Part shown: positions 1 through 10,984 of the stretch, piece after piece
Layout: every line of letters begins with the position of its first letter
Numbering within the stretch: the stretch's first letter is position 1
The notes under the pieces: generated by a model
The model's database searches: none
The model's input: the letters and a program-made list of their open reading frames with translations, nothing else
Told to the model about the DNA's origin: nothing
NCBI GenBank assembly: GCA_024362935.1
Contig: JANCRA010000004.1
Span: 25,163,121-25,227,120, forward strand
DNA length: 64,000 nucleotides
Origin: Setophaga petechia
Lineage: Eukaryota > Chordata > Aves > Passeriformes > Parulidae
Direction of reading: 5' to 3'
Program-made: the position numbers and the translations under genes

Positions 1-1740
1 CTTTCACAACTGATCTATATAGGGCTTGCATAAATAGAGTTTAGCAAGCTTCCCATGCCTTCCCAAAACAAACCTTTACTCCGTAATGCAGTGTGTTGGA
101 GCATTTGATTAAACTGAAAGAATATCTGTTATTGATTCTCTTTTCCGCAGGAGAGGAATTTCTGTCATTGAAGGAAAAGCATCAGGAAAATTAATCTTAT
201 GGGGTGGCCTGGGGAAGCCATCACAGAAGAATAAATATGTTTTTCCAGCAGATAATGTGGGAAGCAACCAAACATTTAATCTTTAGAATGCATCTCCAAA
301 CATAGGGCCCACCTTCTGCCCTTTCAAGAGAGATTGTTTTAAGCAAGGTAACAGAGATCAAACACTCTTCCAATATTTTTACAATAACCAAGAACAAACA
401 TTTGGGGTGGTTTTTATTTGCATTAATATCCAGTCTTTTTAAACGGTCTTGGCATGCTCTTGGCCTCAGGAACTTCCTGTTAAGTTAACTTCCTGGTAAT
501 CAGCACCAGGACTGAATCATGCATTGCTGTGAAAAGATATTTCTTGAAGCAATACTATTTTGCCACTTTGTTTTAAGGTCATTAAATATTCTTTTTTTCC
601 TAATGCACCTTATTTCTAACTATGAAGACCTCATAATTATCAAAGTAAAAATTAAAGTGCATTTGTGAAAGAATAAAGTTTGAGTTGTGGTTTATGTAAA
701 AACCTAATTACAGAAGTAATTACATAGTTCAGACAAAAAATGCCAGCATGTACTTGAGTACACGTAGACATGCATGAAAATATTTTCATGGGAATAACCC
801 TGGCATGTTTCTCGACCACATGTTTCATGTCAAGTTATTTTGCTGCATATCAGTATCTACATGGGTGTGACGTGTGCAACTGCATCTATTTTACATGCAA
901 AGTTATGAGCACAATTTAAATCAGAAAGTTAATTTTCAAGAGAAGCAAAGCTGGTTGTGCCTATGCCTTTATGCAATGAGAACTCCCGGTAGTAATCAGA
1001 ATAAGTGATGTGTTTCTGAATAACCCACGTGTGTAGACAAATATTCCCAGTGATCATTTTAAAAAGAGCATTTAACTGGCTTAACAAATGGAAGGATGAT
1101 TTAATGCTTGCAATACACCAAGGTTGTGAGTTTCAGTGAGAACTAAATGCTCTGCAGCTTTACCTAGAAGCCCTAAGGCTGAGACACCGGCTGCTCCATT
1201 TCATCACCCATTGGGCCTTCTCAGTGTTATGGTGGGAAAGTAATTTGAGCTGCTTCCTTCCTTTTGTGCATTTTGAAGCTTAAAATTAAAAGAGATACTC
1301 CCCATGCTCAATTGCTGTTAACTTCAACATGGATGACACACACATTTAACACAGGAAACCAGACACCTTCCCTCACTCCTTGCATTTGCAGTTTAGGGCT
1401 TGTGCAAATTGCTTTTCCTTATAAAGCTGGATTTAAAAATATCTAATAGTTTCAATAACCTTTTCAAAAAGGCTATTTTCACTAATATTGGGGCATGTCA
1501 TTGTCGGAGGTTAGGGTGTTTCCTTTTGTTTCCTTTCTCTTCGAGAATTTTTCTTTCATTTTGTTGCTAAGAAACCAGAACAACCGCTACTTAGGAGAGA
1601 GAAAAGAATTTGCCAAGCTCAGGGGAGGAGGGCACCTGGCTGCATTTCTCTTATATTAGGGTTTCCTCTTGGAGGAGCAGAGATACCACAAGAATTGGGC
1701 TGGCAACAGGGGGCTGGGGCAGCTCCTAGCTGTCTTGCTC
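1..1740. other. Gene-free AT-rich unique sequence
   Basis: I see no exon, recognised repeat or promoter here. Open frames on both strands are short and have no recognisable protein. The one structural item is an 18-bp perfect palindrome at 773-790, reported separately. Pyrimidine-rich runs near 1515-1560 precede the GC-rich patch but have no clear function. Confidence 0.6.
773..790. repeat. 18-bp perfect palindrome
   Basis: CATGAAAATATTTTCATG reads the same on both strands with no spacer. The flanking bases (G and G) break the symmetry, so it is exactly 18 bp. It could extrude a small cruciform or bind a dimeric protein, but nothing nearby suggests a function, and an AT-rich core makes chance more likely. 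Confidence 0.8.
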
Positions 1741-2011
1741 TCTCAGCTCCTGAGTAGGATGGTCAAGCTTCTGCTTGGGGTAGAACTTTGCTGCTGCCGC
1801 TGGACCCCAGCCTCATCCTGCTTCTGTTGTGGGTGAGCCTGTCTGCCAGCTGCTTCTCAGAGGTTCCACCCCTGCCACAGGTCCTTTTGCCGTCCAGAGG
1901 GGGAACCGGCATCAGATGGCCCTGCGGGTTTGTAAAGGAAGTTCCTTCTCCATCCCTTCCGCCCAGCCCGGCTGCCACGCCGGCGTGAGGGAGCCTTGGC
2001 CGGGCCGCGCA

Positions 2012-2030
2012 CAGCGCCCCCTGCAGGCGC
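2012..2030 (-). promoter_or_regulatory. Strong CTCF-type binding motif, copy 1
   Basis: Read on the minus strand this is GCGCCTGCAGGGGGCGCTG. It matches the vertebrate CTCF core at the informative positions: CC, then a CAGGGGGCGCT block, with differences only at weakly constrained positions. The motif points toward lower coordinates. It sits in the CpG-rich patch with a second copy 58 bp away. The motif match is seen directly; occupancy is inference. Confidence 0.75.
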
Positions 2031-2069
2031 GGGGGAATCACCGCTCCCGCCCGGCCCGCCGGGAGCCAG

Positions 2070-2088
2070 CAGCGCCCCCTGCCGGCCG
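2070..2088 (-). promoter_or_regulatory. Strong CTCF-type binding motif, copy 2
   Basis: Read on the minus strand this is CGGCCGGCAGGGGGCGCTG. It keeps the GGCC start and the GCAGGGGGCGCT core of the CTCF consensus. It has the same orientation as copy 1, starting 58 bp further right. Paired same-direction sites are common at strong loop anchors. The CpG in the core means methylation could control binding. Confidence 0.75.
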
Positions 2089-2197
2089 CCACCGGAACCG
2101 CACCAAAGCGCTCAAAGAGCGGGAAGAGACTGCCCTGGGATTTCTGCTCTCGCTGGTGGTGCCAGCAGTGCCGCTGTTTGTTTGCCTGGTTATACAG

Positions 2198-2234
2198 ACA
2201 CACACTAGTACACACACTAGTACACACACACTAG
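2198..2234. repeat. Three-copy 12-13-bp CA-type minisatellite
   Basis: The unit ACACACACTAGT occurs at 2198-2209 and 2210-2221, followed by a variant unit one CA-step longer ending at 2234. It is a simple tandem repeat at the right edge of the CpG-rich patch. Confidence 0.85.
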
Positions 2235-2239
2235 CAAGG

Positions 2240-5200
2240 AACTGGTATTTCTTTTCCCATATCTTTGCCTGAAAGCCCCTTAATTTCAAACTATTAGTAA
2301 TATTTTAGAACAAAAGAGGTCCTAGTCTCCATTTAAAGGGAGGTGCCCACCTCCCTTGGCAGACACCTGTCCTTCAAACCAAGACAGTCACACAACACCT
2401 TCCAATATGGACATTTAAAACTGATGTGTTTACATTTATGTAAAGTAGCACTAGTTGCTGGAATATTCTACTTGTTTCCCCTCCAGAAGACTTGTTTTAA
2501 ATTTTAATAATTTTTAAATGGTAGCCTAAGTTTTTATGTGAAGCATATTGAAGCTTGTTGGTGAAACAGGACCAAGAAAAGTGATAATTTAATTAACATT
2601 TTAATTAAAATACTGATGGCAGTATTAAACATATCCTGGTAAAGTTATAAATTTCCTTTTATATTTCTTAATCAGTCATTCACACTCTGAAGTGGACACA
2701 TTTAAAGAATTATCAGGAACATAAAGAAGCTTAAGTCAAAATCAGAAATCATCCCTCAAAATGTCTAGGTTAGACATGAACCACATCCCTAACCTGGGTT
2801 TTGGCACATCTAGGCAGATCGGAGTTCTCTGATACCAGGATGTAAACCCATTCAGAACGATTCTCCTTTAGAGCTGGAGAGAGTTCAGTCCATTGATCAT
2901 CCCACCTTGCTCTCTGTGTGCTGAGACTGCTAAAAACCTTGCCAGGTATCCAGTCCTGTGGTCAGTTGTCTTCCTGAAACTGGGCTCAAACTTTGAAAAA
3001 GAATAAAACTTTAAATAAAACACTGCTATTCAGTCTAACCTGGGAAGCCAGTGAGACCTTTCCTCCACAGCTGGGCAAAGATGAGCCCCACTGATGTGGG
3101 ATCCCAAAGCCAGTGATGTATGCTTTCACACCTGCAGGGCCTGCTTTCTTTCCTGGCCATCTGCTTCCACCTATACTGCCATGACATAATTGAAACAGCA
3201 GTAAAGTTTTGAATACAGTAAAGAGTGTGTTTTGGTTTGTTTTATTTTCCCCCTGGAACTCCAAATATCATGAAAAATGCAGATTTTGGGGAGGAGAGAG
3301 ACACAGGGACTAAATCCTGTCCCAGACCTAATCTTTTCGCTAGCCTCTTGAAGCTCAGAGCAACAGCAGCTGTTGAAAAGTGCAACTGTCTTTTCTATAG
3401 GTGATTAAATATAGCCAAATATTAAGTACTGTCATCAAGGGGTCAGTTAAATTTAATTTCTTTCCCCTCTACATATATATGCGCAGAGGGAGCTTAAGTC
3501 CTCTCTCATCTGGTTTCTTCATCCTTAAAAGAAACAAAAGCATACTGTGCAGTATTTCCTAATTTGATAGTATCTTTATAGGATTTCAATATCCTCCTCC
3601 TTGCCAGCAACAAGCCAGACCAGCAGCAAATGCAGTTCAGTTATGAGCTGCAGCTGTTTGGGACCTGTAAAGGTCTATCAACAACCTGGAAATTTCCAAT
3701 CAGTGCAACATAGGATAGGCTCCATCACCACTAGCAAAAGTTTGAACTCTTGCAAGCAAATATTGGCTGCCACAAGCAAAATGCTGGTAAAATTAAAACT
3801 GCTTAAGCAAGCAGACTAGCATTGAAAGGAGTAGGGACAGACAGCTAATAGGGTGGGGCAGGGATCCTAGCAGCATTCAACACACAAACTGTGTTGTAAG
3901 CCAGAGCAAATCCCACCTGCAAAACTGTTCTGAATGACAATTGCAATGGCTGACACGGAGCATAATGTGCTTGATGAATATGAAGCATTCGGATCACTCA
4001 TCCACTGAGCAGACCTATTTCCTCCTTCTTCATGAGGTCAGGTAAGTTTTGCTATAGCAATGACAACACACTTGGGAAAATCAGAGTAAGTCTTAAAAGA
4101 TACAGCCTCTTTTTTAAAATAGATGTGTGTATATATATATATAATATATATTTGCATAGAGTTTACATTACCATAGGCAATAAAATTCCCAGTGAGAAGT
4201 TTCAGTTGCTTTAAGAAGTGACACAGATAACAATGCCTAGGTTCACTGAACTGTGTGACATAGCACAGACTTGTTTTGTGATCCTTCTGTAGCTCAGATG
4301 CTTCTCACTGTCCTTGACATGGCAACTATAATATCTTCACACATTCACAAACATGAACAGGGAGAAAAGCACTCTTCTCCTGGATTCTCAAAAAAAGAAA
4401 AAAAGACAAAAACAGCTACTCATCCTCAAGCTCACTTCTGTTCTAAGGGTGGGTTTTTCTCCTCTTGCCCGTGTTGTTCATATAATGGACATTTTATCAC
4501 CCTCCACATGCCATACTCAACCTATCCAGCTTGTTGGAAATGCTGTGAAGGATTAGCTGCTGAGGCTGGCATAATAAAACATAGAGAAATACAGAAGGTT
4601 TAGCCACTTGCTCAGATAGCTAAAGTGTTTGGCCATCCTCAGGCATTAGCTTAGCCTACAACTGCTACCTCAGCATGTTACAGAGAGCGCAGTGCAGTGC
4701 AGTAACACCCATTGTGTCACTGTGTAGATAGGTCCAACGTCTCTCATCTTGACTGTAACATCTGTACACAAACTGTTTCATTGGAAAATCTGAAAACCTC
4801 TCTTCTGATATGGCTTTCACCTCAGTGTGAAATCAGTTGGGAAAACGATTCAGATAACACAAATATGAAGACAAAATTTCAGCATGAGGATGAAGAATTT
4901 CCAACACTTCCTTCAGCCTAATGCATTTGCTGTAAAATATAATCTATACCCACTCAAAGTTACAGAAATTTGGCTTTTTATTAGGTCTGAAAAATAAAAA
5001 CTAATTTTAATTCCATAATGCCATTTTGTGGTTGCTGTTAAACTTGAAAGAAGGATTACGAAAACAAAAACATGCCATTCTGTAAACCAAACCCTCAGTC
5101 AATTCTATTTTACAACTAAATCTCTGCTTATTCAATGTATTAGAGGAAGTATCTCTGTTAAACAAGCTCTTTTTGTCTGGAGGTTCAGAATTAACATGCC

Positions 5201-5900
5201 CTTAAGTCTTCTTTAAACACAGGTAGCTCATCAACCTCATCCACAATAGCTTTAATAGTTGCTAGGCTTCATGCAACAAACTATGCTTTTGTTTCTGCCT
5301 TATCAGTCCTTTCATCAGCTGCTGCTGTGCACATTAGGCAAAATATATGAGAGCAAACAAACTGCAAAATTGGTTTGTGCTAATATTTTGAGACTGCTGC
5401 TCAATTTTAAGCGTTTGTCTTCAGAGAACCAGATGGTTTCAAACACAGTGTGATCCTTGCAGGAATTTTATGGGTACACAAGCAAGCCTCAAAGCTGTTT
5501 TCAGAGAGCAGCTGTACCAAAATCCCATGAGAGTACAGTCCCTGTCTCTCTCTGCATCCTTGTCCTTGCTCAGTCGTGTTGGCTGAACTGGGACTACATC
5601 CCAAGCTAAGCTCACCACTTTGCTCATGACTATACCGTACTTAGTGTCACAGGCACTTCGTATCTCTCCCTCCCCAGTTTCAACTTATTTTTGCCTTTTT
5701 GTGTGCAGTGGTTTCATGTAATGGCTCCATCTCCTCAGGCATTCAGCATCCTTTCCTATACCTTCCTTGATGTGTAGCTTCCCTGGAGAGAGACCACGGC
5801 CCAGGGCCTAAAGGAAATAATGAACACTTATAAAGGTTTTCGAATGGTATCTCCCTCTGATCTTTCTGATGGTGACACCCAATGAGACAGGGTGCAGGAG
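2240..5900. other. Gene-free AT-rich sequence
   Basis: I see no coding exon. Open frames up to 110 codons (for example near 4271-4603) have no recognisable domain and run through A-rich tracts. An alternating TA run lies at about 4129-4152. Nothing here matches a repeat family I can name. Confidence 0.55.
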
Positions 5901-5920
5901 CCCCACTTTCTCAGAGTGGT

Positions 5921-5953
5921 GAAAGTCACTTAGAAAGTCACTTAGAAAGTCTC
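5921..5953. repeat. Short 12-bp tandem duplication
   Basis: The unit GAAAGTCACTTA occurs at 5921-5932 and 5933-5944, followed by a partial third unit. This is a replication-slippage type duplication with no evident function. Confidence 0.85.
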
Positions 5954-6221
5954 ATCTGGTCCAAGTCTGGCAGAAGGTCTTAAAGGAAGCCACATCCATT
6001 CACTTGGGATCCCAGAATTCAGCTCTTTCAAGGATAAAATTCGCTGTCAGTGTTTAAAGTGCTCAAGTCAGTTAAAAATCGAGGGAAAAGAAGCAGTTAC
6101 CTCACTGGCTGAACAACAACAAAAAAAGGGAAATAACTGCAGTTTTGACTGTTTGGGCAGGGAATAGTAGCAGAGATGAATGAGTGAATGACATCTTACA
6201 ATGTCCACCTGGAAGGTAAGA

Positions 6222-6250
6222 GTGCTGGTTTCAGATGTTGAAACCAGCAC
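6222..6250. repeat. Perfect 12-bp inverted repeat with 5-nt loop
   Basis: The left arm GTGCTGGTTTCA (6222-6233) and right arm TGAAACCAGCAC (6239-6250) are exact reverse complements, separated by GATGT. A transcript from either strand would fold into a 12-bp hairpin. The stem is too short for a typical microRNA precursor, and no U-run follows. Confidence 0.85.
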
Positions 6251-6647
6251 AATAAGAAAGGACCTGGCAATAGGGCATGTCCCCTGAATAACTGGAGCAA
6301 CAAGGTCTCTGGATTGAAGCTTTGGGAGAGGTATTGTTTCATCTTTATGTCTCTATCACATTGTAATAAATTCTTCAATTACCTTATAAGCCCATACTCT
6401 TTTTAAGAAGGATTCTCTCCCATACAGATCAAATGAGCACAAGTAATGTTCTTTCATTCCTATTTCAAATACTCTGCTGCTGTGTAAAACCCTGAGAATC
6501 CAAGAAAATCCATGGAAAAAACCCCATGTATATAGACTTTTCCAAAATGCTAACAAATGAACTTTTCATTTGACTTTCTGATGCCACTTTCTCACTGTCT
6601 CATATTTTAAATCCTGATTTTCTAGAAATGTCCTATGAAATATAGAT

Positions 6648-6830
6648 TTACAGAATAATTTAGGTTGGAAAAGACCTTTGAGATCATTGAGTACAATGGC
6701 AAACTTAAACTTGCCAAGTCCACCACTAAACCATGTCCCAAAGTGCCACTGCTATATATCTTTTGAATATTTCTAGACATAGTTACTTGAGTGGTTCCCT
6801 GGGTGGCCTGAAATTTCTCACTTACACTGC
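6648..6830 (-). mobile_element. Eroded CR1 LINE 3'-end fragment
   Basis: From about 6650 the sequence reads acagaataatttaggttgg, then aaaagacc, the usual reverse complement of a CR1 3' end. It continues through a block like the songbird form (accactaaaccatgtccc) and a degraded 'ttccctgggtggcctg' near 6795-6812. The element lies on the minus strand with its 3' tail at the left. It keeps only the terminal ~180 bp, the common 5'-truncated form, and has accumulated many substitutions. No coding capacity remains. Confidence 0.85.
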
Positions 6831-6839
6831 CATAATCAT

Positions 6840-9800
6840 TCTTTTCTTCTGAATAGGTTGCAGTTTAAAAATTTCCTTTTAAAAACTAGTCTCATTACTT
6901 GAGCATCTTCAAAGTACTAAGCCACAATTTCTGTGCTGGATCCATGATGTAGTACTTCTATTAAGTGCATTGTTCCAACACATTTCTACTGACTTTATTT
7001 CCAGTGGGCTTTAAATAAACATGCTTTAGTTTATAAATATATTCCTCTGAAATCTTGTCACACTGAAATGAATCTTCTAGCCTGTGGTCATCTTGAGAGC
7101 TTGGAGAACCACTTTAACAACTGATTTAACAACTTAGACCTGAGAATCCTATAATTTTCAACACCATTAAATCATATGTTATAAAGACTCTTTTTAAATT
7201 ACTAAAATTATACAAATAATTTTAGTAATACAAATAAAATAAATTTAGCATGTGGGTTTAGACACAAATGTTTGTAAGCCAATACCTCTTGTTGATCTTC
7301 ATCTAGAAACAGGAGTACAAACACATCTGTAGATTAGACACGAAGGGTGGTATCAAACTGATATTCCTTTAAGAGGAAGTAGCAAACATTTTCTTTGGCA
7401 GTAAAGAAACAAAGTATCTCCTTTAAACCGTAACTAGAAAGGTTTATTTAGGCTCTTAACATGAGTAAACTAAGGATTATGGGAATTTAGTTCAAAAACT
7501 GTTGTAAAAGACTTGTCCTAATAAGCAAAGTGCCTGAAGTAGATACCTAAAATAACAGCAGATGTCAACACATCATAATGAGACACATTATTTAGATTTA
7601 TACCTTTGATTTTTGTGTAACTAATTAGAGTAGGACATCAAAAAAAGCATTTTCCTGTTTCTATTGCCAATGAAATTGTTTAACAAAATTTACCAAACAT
7701 TTTAATTTTTTTTTTTAGTATCTGTTTTCTGTTATTGTTCATGCACACGCTTGGACACGTATGAGTTTCATGCTAGAGTGGTTTTGAAGGGAGAAAGATA
7801 TTTTTCTATTATTTATGTATAATCTAACTTGAATTGGACTAGAAAATAATGAATCTGGAATAATGTTCTCTTTAATTTCTGACAAAACAGATTCTAGAGT
7901 AGTTTCAGTCTAATATCTTTCCATTTTTTTATTGATTAGGAAAGGAAAAGTATGCAAGCTAATGCTGAAAGGTAGATATTTACTTCACAAATATAAAATA
8001 TGTTATTCTATTCTCTTATGGCTGCTAGCAGATATATCTGTATTCCAACTTCTTAATTTTAAACTGTCAATAAATTTCATTCAACCTATTATAAAACAGT
8101 CATCTGTCTAGGTAATATCAGTAACAGTTAACTAGTTAACCAAAAAGCAAGCAGTATATTAATGTGTGAAAAAACTCTGTAATCATTTAAAAAGCTAGCA
8201 GAATATGGTTACATTAATTTTCAGGAAAATTAGGATACAGATTCTTTCATAACTGAATTTTTTTAAAAAATTATGAAAATAAGCCAGGATGGTTTCTAAG
8301 CTGAGCTCCTAGCAATGATTTCAGCTATTCACTCTCATTGCTTTCTGTGGCTTTGGGGCCACATTTCTGTAGTGCTCCACGTTGCAGCTGGGTTACTTGA
8401 TCTTGCAGTGGACCAATGTTGTGCCAGCTCCAGAGCACAGCTCTTGCCTCTAGGTATGCTCCTAACTCCTGGTACAAGGCACCTAATCAGCTTATGTCAA
8501 GTGTCCAAATTAAGATAGCAGGAGGTACCTTGTTTCTCTTCCCATTGCTCCTCCTGGGCTATGCTGGGATGATCCTGGAGATACCTGCTGAGATGGTGCA
8601 ATGGGCCGGTGAGGTGATGGGTCCTGCCCCTGGCTCCAGGCTGCATTTACACACCAGCCAAATGTGTGGTCATTGCATGGAACAGAAGGAGTAATAACAG
8701 CAGTAATGACAGTTCCTGAAAGATATTTTAAAGGACAAAGGTGCTGAAGTCTGTAATGTGCTCAGTGGCCTTGGTCACAAGGGTCATGAAATCTAATGAT
8801 AAGCTAAAAAACTTCTCGGTGTACCACCAAACTGCAGCCTTCAAAGCCTGCTCAGTAATAATTTTTTCAGTGCTGCTCTCAAGACACTGTTCAGTAAACC
8901 CTTCCAACAGGCATATCCAAACTCCTTCCTCTCCTAGAGGACTAGCAAGAGAAGTGTTTTGCCGGTTGTTTTTGAGGACTACACTGTCTCCTCAGGCAGC
9001 TCCACCACATATGCAGTGGAATTCTAGCTGTATGGTGAATATACTTCACATGTTCACTGCTCTGGTCCAATGGGACTGCATAGTCAGGCAAATGCATATA
9101 TATATGTGAACCTTGGCAAGCTTTTCTGTGGCTTTTAAGTTTGTGCAAGGATTTCAAACTGTTTGGTGAGTTAACTCAAGAGATACTAATCTTATTCAAA
9201 AACTAATTGGAAGAGAAAAACCTTTAAAAAATCACTCCACTTGTCTATATGATGCTAGCTGACACCCTTCTTGTAAATATGTTCTTGGTCAAAGTTGTTT
9301 TCTAGGAAGAAAGCCCTAATGATGATAGGCAATACATTGCTACAACAGGCAAGAGAAAAGGAAGTCCTGGAGATGGTGGGGATTGCACCCTGTCACACTG
9401 CTCAGGGTCTGCCCTGTCCCCATGAAATCCCTTCTGACTGTCTGCAGACTGTGTGAGAAATCAGCAGCAAAAAAAGCTCATACCTGCGGTCACATAAACA
9501 CATAAACACTTTCACTCAGAGCACTGCTCTCATTATCTGGCCATCGGAGGCAGCTAAGGCTGAGACAGGAGAGACGTTATAGGATCCTGTCTGCCTAGTG
9601 TGTTCACGGTCCACTCCAGCCGGGAATGACTTCCAGATGTTCATGTGCTACAAACGCACCTCCAGCCCACAGCCCAACCCTTATTGATCGCGCTGGACAA
9701 CACTGGCACCGAGCGGGAGGAAGCAGTGGCTCAGTCAACAGCCCAGAGGGTGTTGGTAGACTTGATCAGGGAAACGACAAGTTTCCAGAGAAGTTGGCCA

Positions 9801-9840
9801 GGGAAAATGTCTATTTTTGTTGCAGGAGAAAGGTTTCTTT
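6840..9840. other. Gene-free AT-rich sequence
   Basis: I see no recognisable exon or nameable repeat. The stretch around 8300-8690 has higher GC and two overlapping open frames (67 and 92 codons), and 9540-9730 carries a few extra CpGs. Neither frame resembles a protein I know, and no ATG context or splice pair stands out. Confidence 0.5.
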
Positions 9841-9843
9841 AAT

Positions 9844-10020
9844 TAAAAAAATAACCATAAAAATTACAGCCAAAACAAAACCCTAAACAAAACAAAACAA
9901 AAGGAAACAAATAAACAAACAAAACCCACAAAAATAAAACCAAACTAAAAACCCAAACAAACAAAACCTCCGGCAAAAACAAACAAACAAAAAATAAAAT
10001 AAAAACCAGGGGGGGAAAAA
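9844..10020. repeat. A-rich CAAA/AAAAC low-complexity tract
   Basis: About 175 bp is almost entirely A with interspersed C (AACAAA, CAAAC and AAATAAA steps), ending in a GGGGGG run at about 10011-10016. The phenylalanine-rich minus-strand frame of 117 codons across it is an artefact of composition. It could be an expanded poly-A tail of a decayed retroelement, but no recognisable element body precedes it. Confidence 0.8.
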
Positions 10021-10671
10021 CCTCAGCAACAAGCCCACGAGGCTAGAAAAGTATATGTGCCCATATGTGAATTCTCTCTTACAGAAGAGCTTTCTCAAAG
10101 AAACTCCCATTAAAGGGTTAGCTGTTAAAGAAAGCAAATGTTTGTATCCTTTTGTATTGGTTTGTTTCTTTATGATGGCTTTTTCAGCAGAGATATAAAA
10201 GCCTGCATAGACAGTCATTTTGATTTTAAATGGCATGGTTCAGGTTACTTTAACTGCATGTCAGAGATTAGCTGAAGCAATGCTGAAGTAATCAGGATCT
10301 GCACCACCAAACAATTGTTTCTGTGTGCAGTCAACTCCTGTTTAGAATTATGTAGGATTTTCTGTAGAAATTGTGTTCTTGAGGTATTTCTGTTTGTGAA
10401 AAATTTTTAACACGAACCTCTACAAGAAGGACTGGAATTAATTTGCTGTAAGAAAGATTCCTTTCTTTCCAAGACATGATCAAACTCCTCCTACTGAAGA
10501 AAATAATTTATTCTTCTAGTGACAACCTCCTTTCACCCCTTCAGGTTTTTAGTATGTCTATATTACAGAATAATTTATCTCCTAATATTTCTTCTGCATA
10601 CCCAGAAATCCCTAATTTCTTTTTTCTTTTTCCCCTTTTTAATATAAACAGAATACAAAAACAAATCCTGG

Positions 10672-10731
10672 TTTTCCCCCTAATGTATAGCAATGTCAAG
10701 TATTTTCCCCCTGCTATAGTAATGTCAAGTA
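10672..10731. repeat. Imperfect 31-bp tandem duplication
   Basis: Unit 1 (10672-10702) and unit 2 (10703-10731) both begin TTTTCCCCCT and end AATGTCAAGTA. Unit 2 is two bases shorter, with a changed middle. This is an old local duplication with no coding content. Confidence 0.8.
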
Positions 10732-10909
10732 TTCTCTATGCAAGATAGCAAAACCTAAAGGGTTACAAGTTCCCCCTTCAGTTCACAGCCCTACATTGAT
10801 TTGTATTTTTCCGCCAAGCCATTATTAATCATTCAGTGTGGTCTTGTTATAACTGCAGGGATATGAACCTATCTGCCACAGAATGTGTGTCACATTGCAG
10901 TCCACACCT

Positions 10910-10979
10910 GCAAAAAGTGTGCAGCTACACACTCACCCGGGTCTGGCAAAAAGTGTGCAGCTACACACTCACCCGGGTC
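10910..10979. repeat. 36-bp tandem duplication, near-identical
   Basis: A 34-bp segment beginning GCAAAAAGTGTGCAGC and ending CACCCGGGTC occurs at 10910-10943 and again, identically, at 10946-10979, with TG between. The perfect identity suggests a recent duplication. The 36-bp period keeps frame, so a 12-residue repeat appears in the plus-strand frame across it, but I see no gene. Confidence 0.9.
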
Positions 10980-10984
10980 AAGGC

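Larger units (their letters stand above)
1750..2130. promoter_or_regulatory. GC-rich CpG-containing patch (small CpG island)
   Basis: GC content and CpG density rise sharply between about 1960 and 2125 against an AT-rich background, with many CGCC, GCGC and CCGG steps. It holds two CTCF-type motifs (separate entries). A GTGAGC splice-donor-like site lies near 1831-1836, so a non-coding first exon is conceivable. No reading frame through it looks like a known protein. The leucine-rich signal-peptide-like stretch near 1788 begins at a TTG codon just after an in-frame stop at 1781, with no ATG. It could be an insulator, an orphan CpG island or a promoter; the CTCF motifs favour an insulator or loop anchor. 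Confidence 0.6.

Noticed and set aside
1788..1988. Leucine-rich, signal-peptide-like N-terminus in the plus-strand frame
   Set aside because: The frame opens with TTG just after an in-frame TAG; there is no ATG and no recognisable mature protein. Composition of a GC-rich patch explains it.
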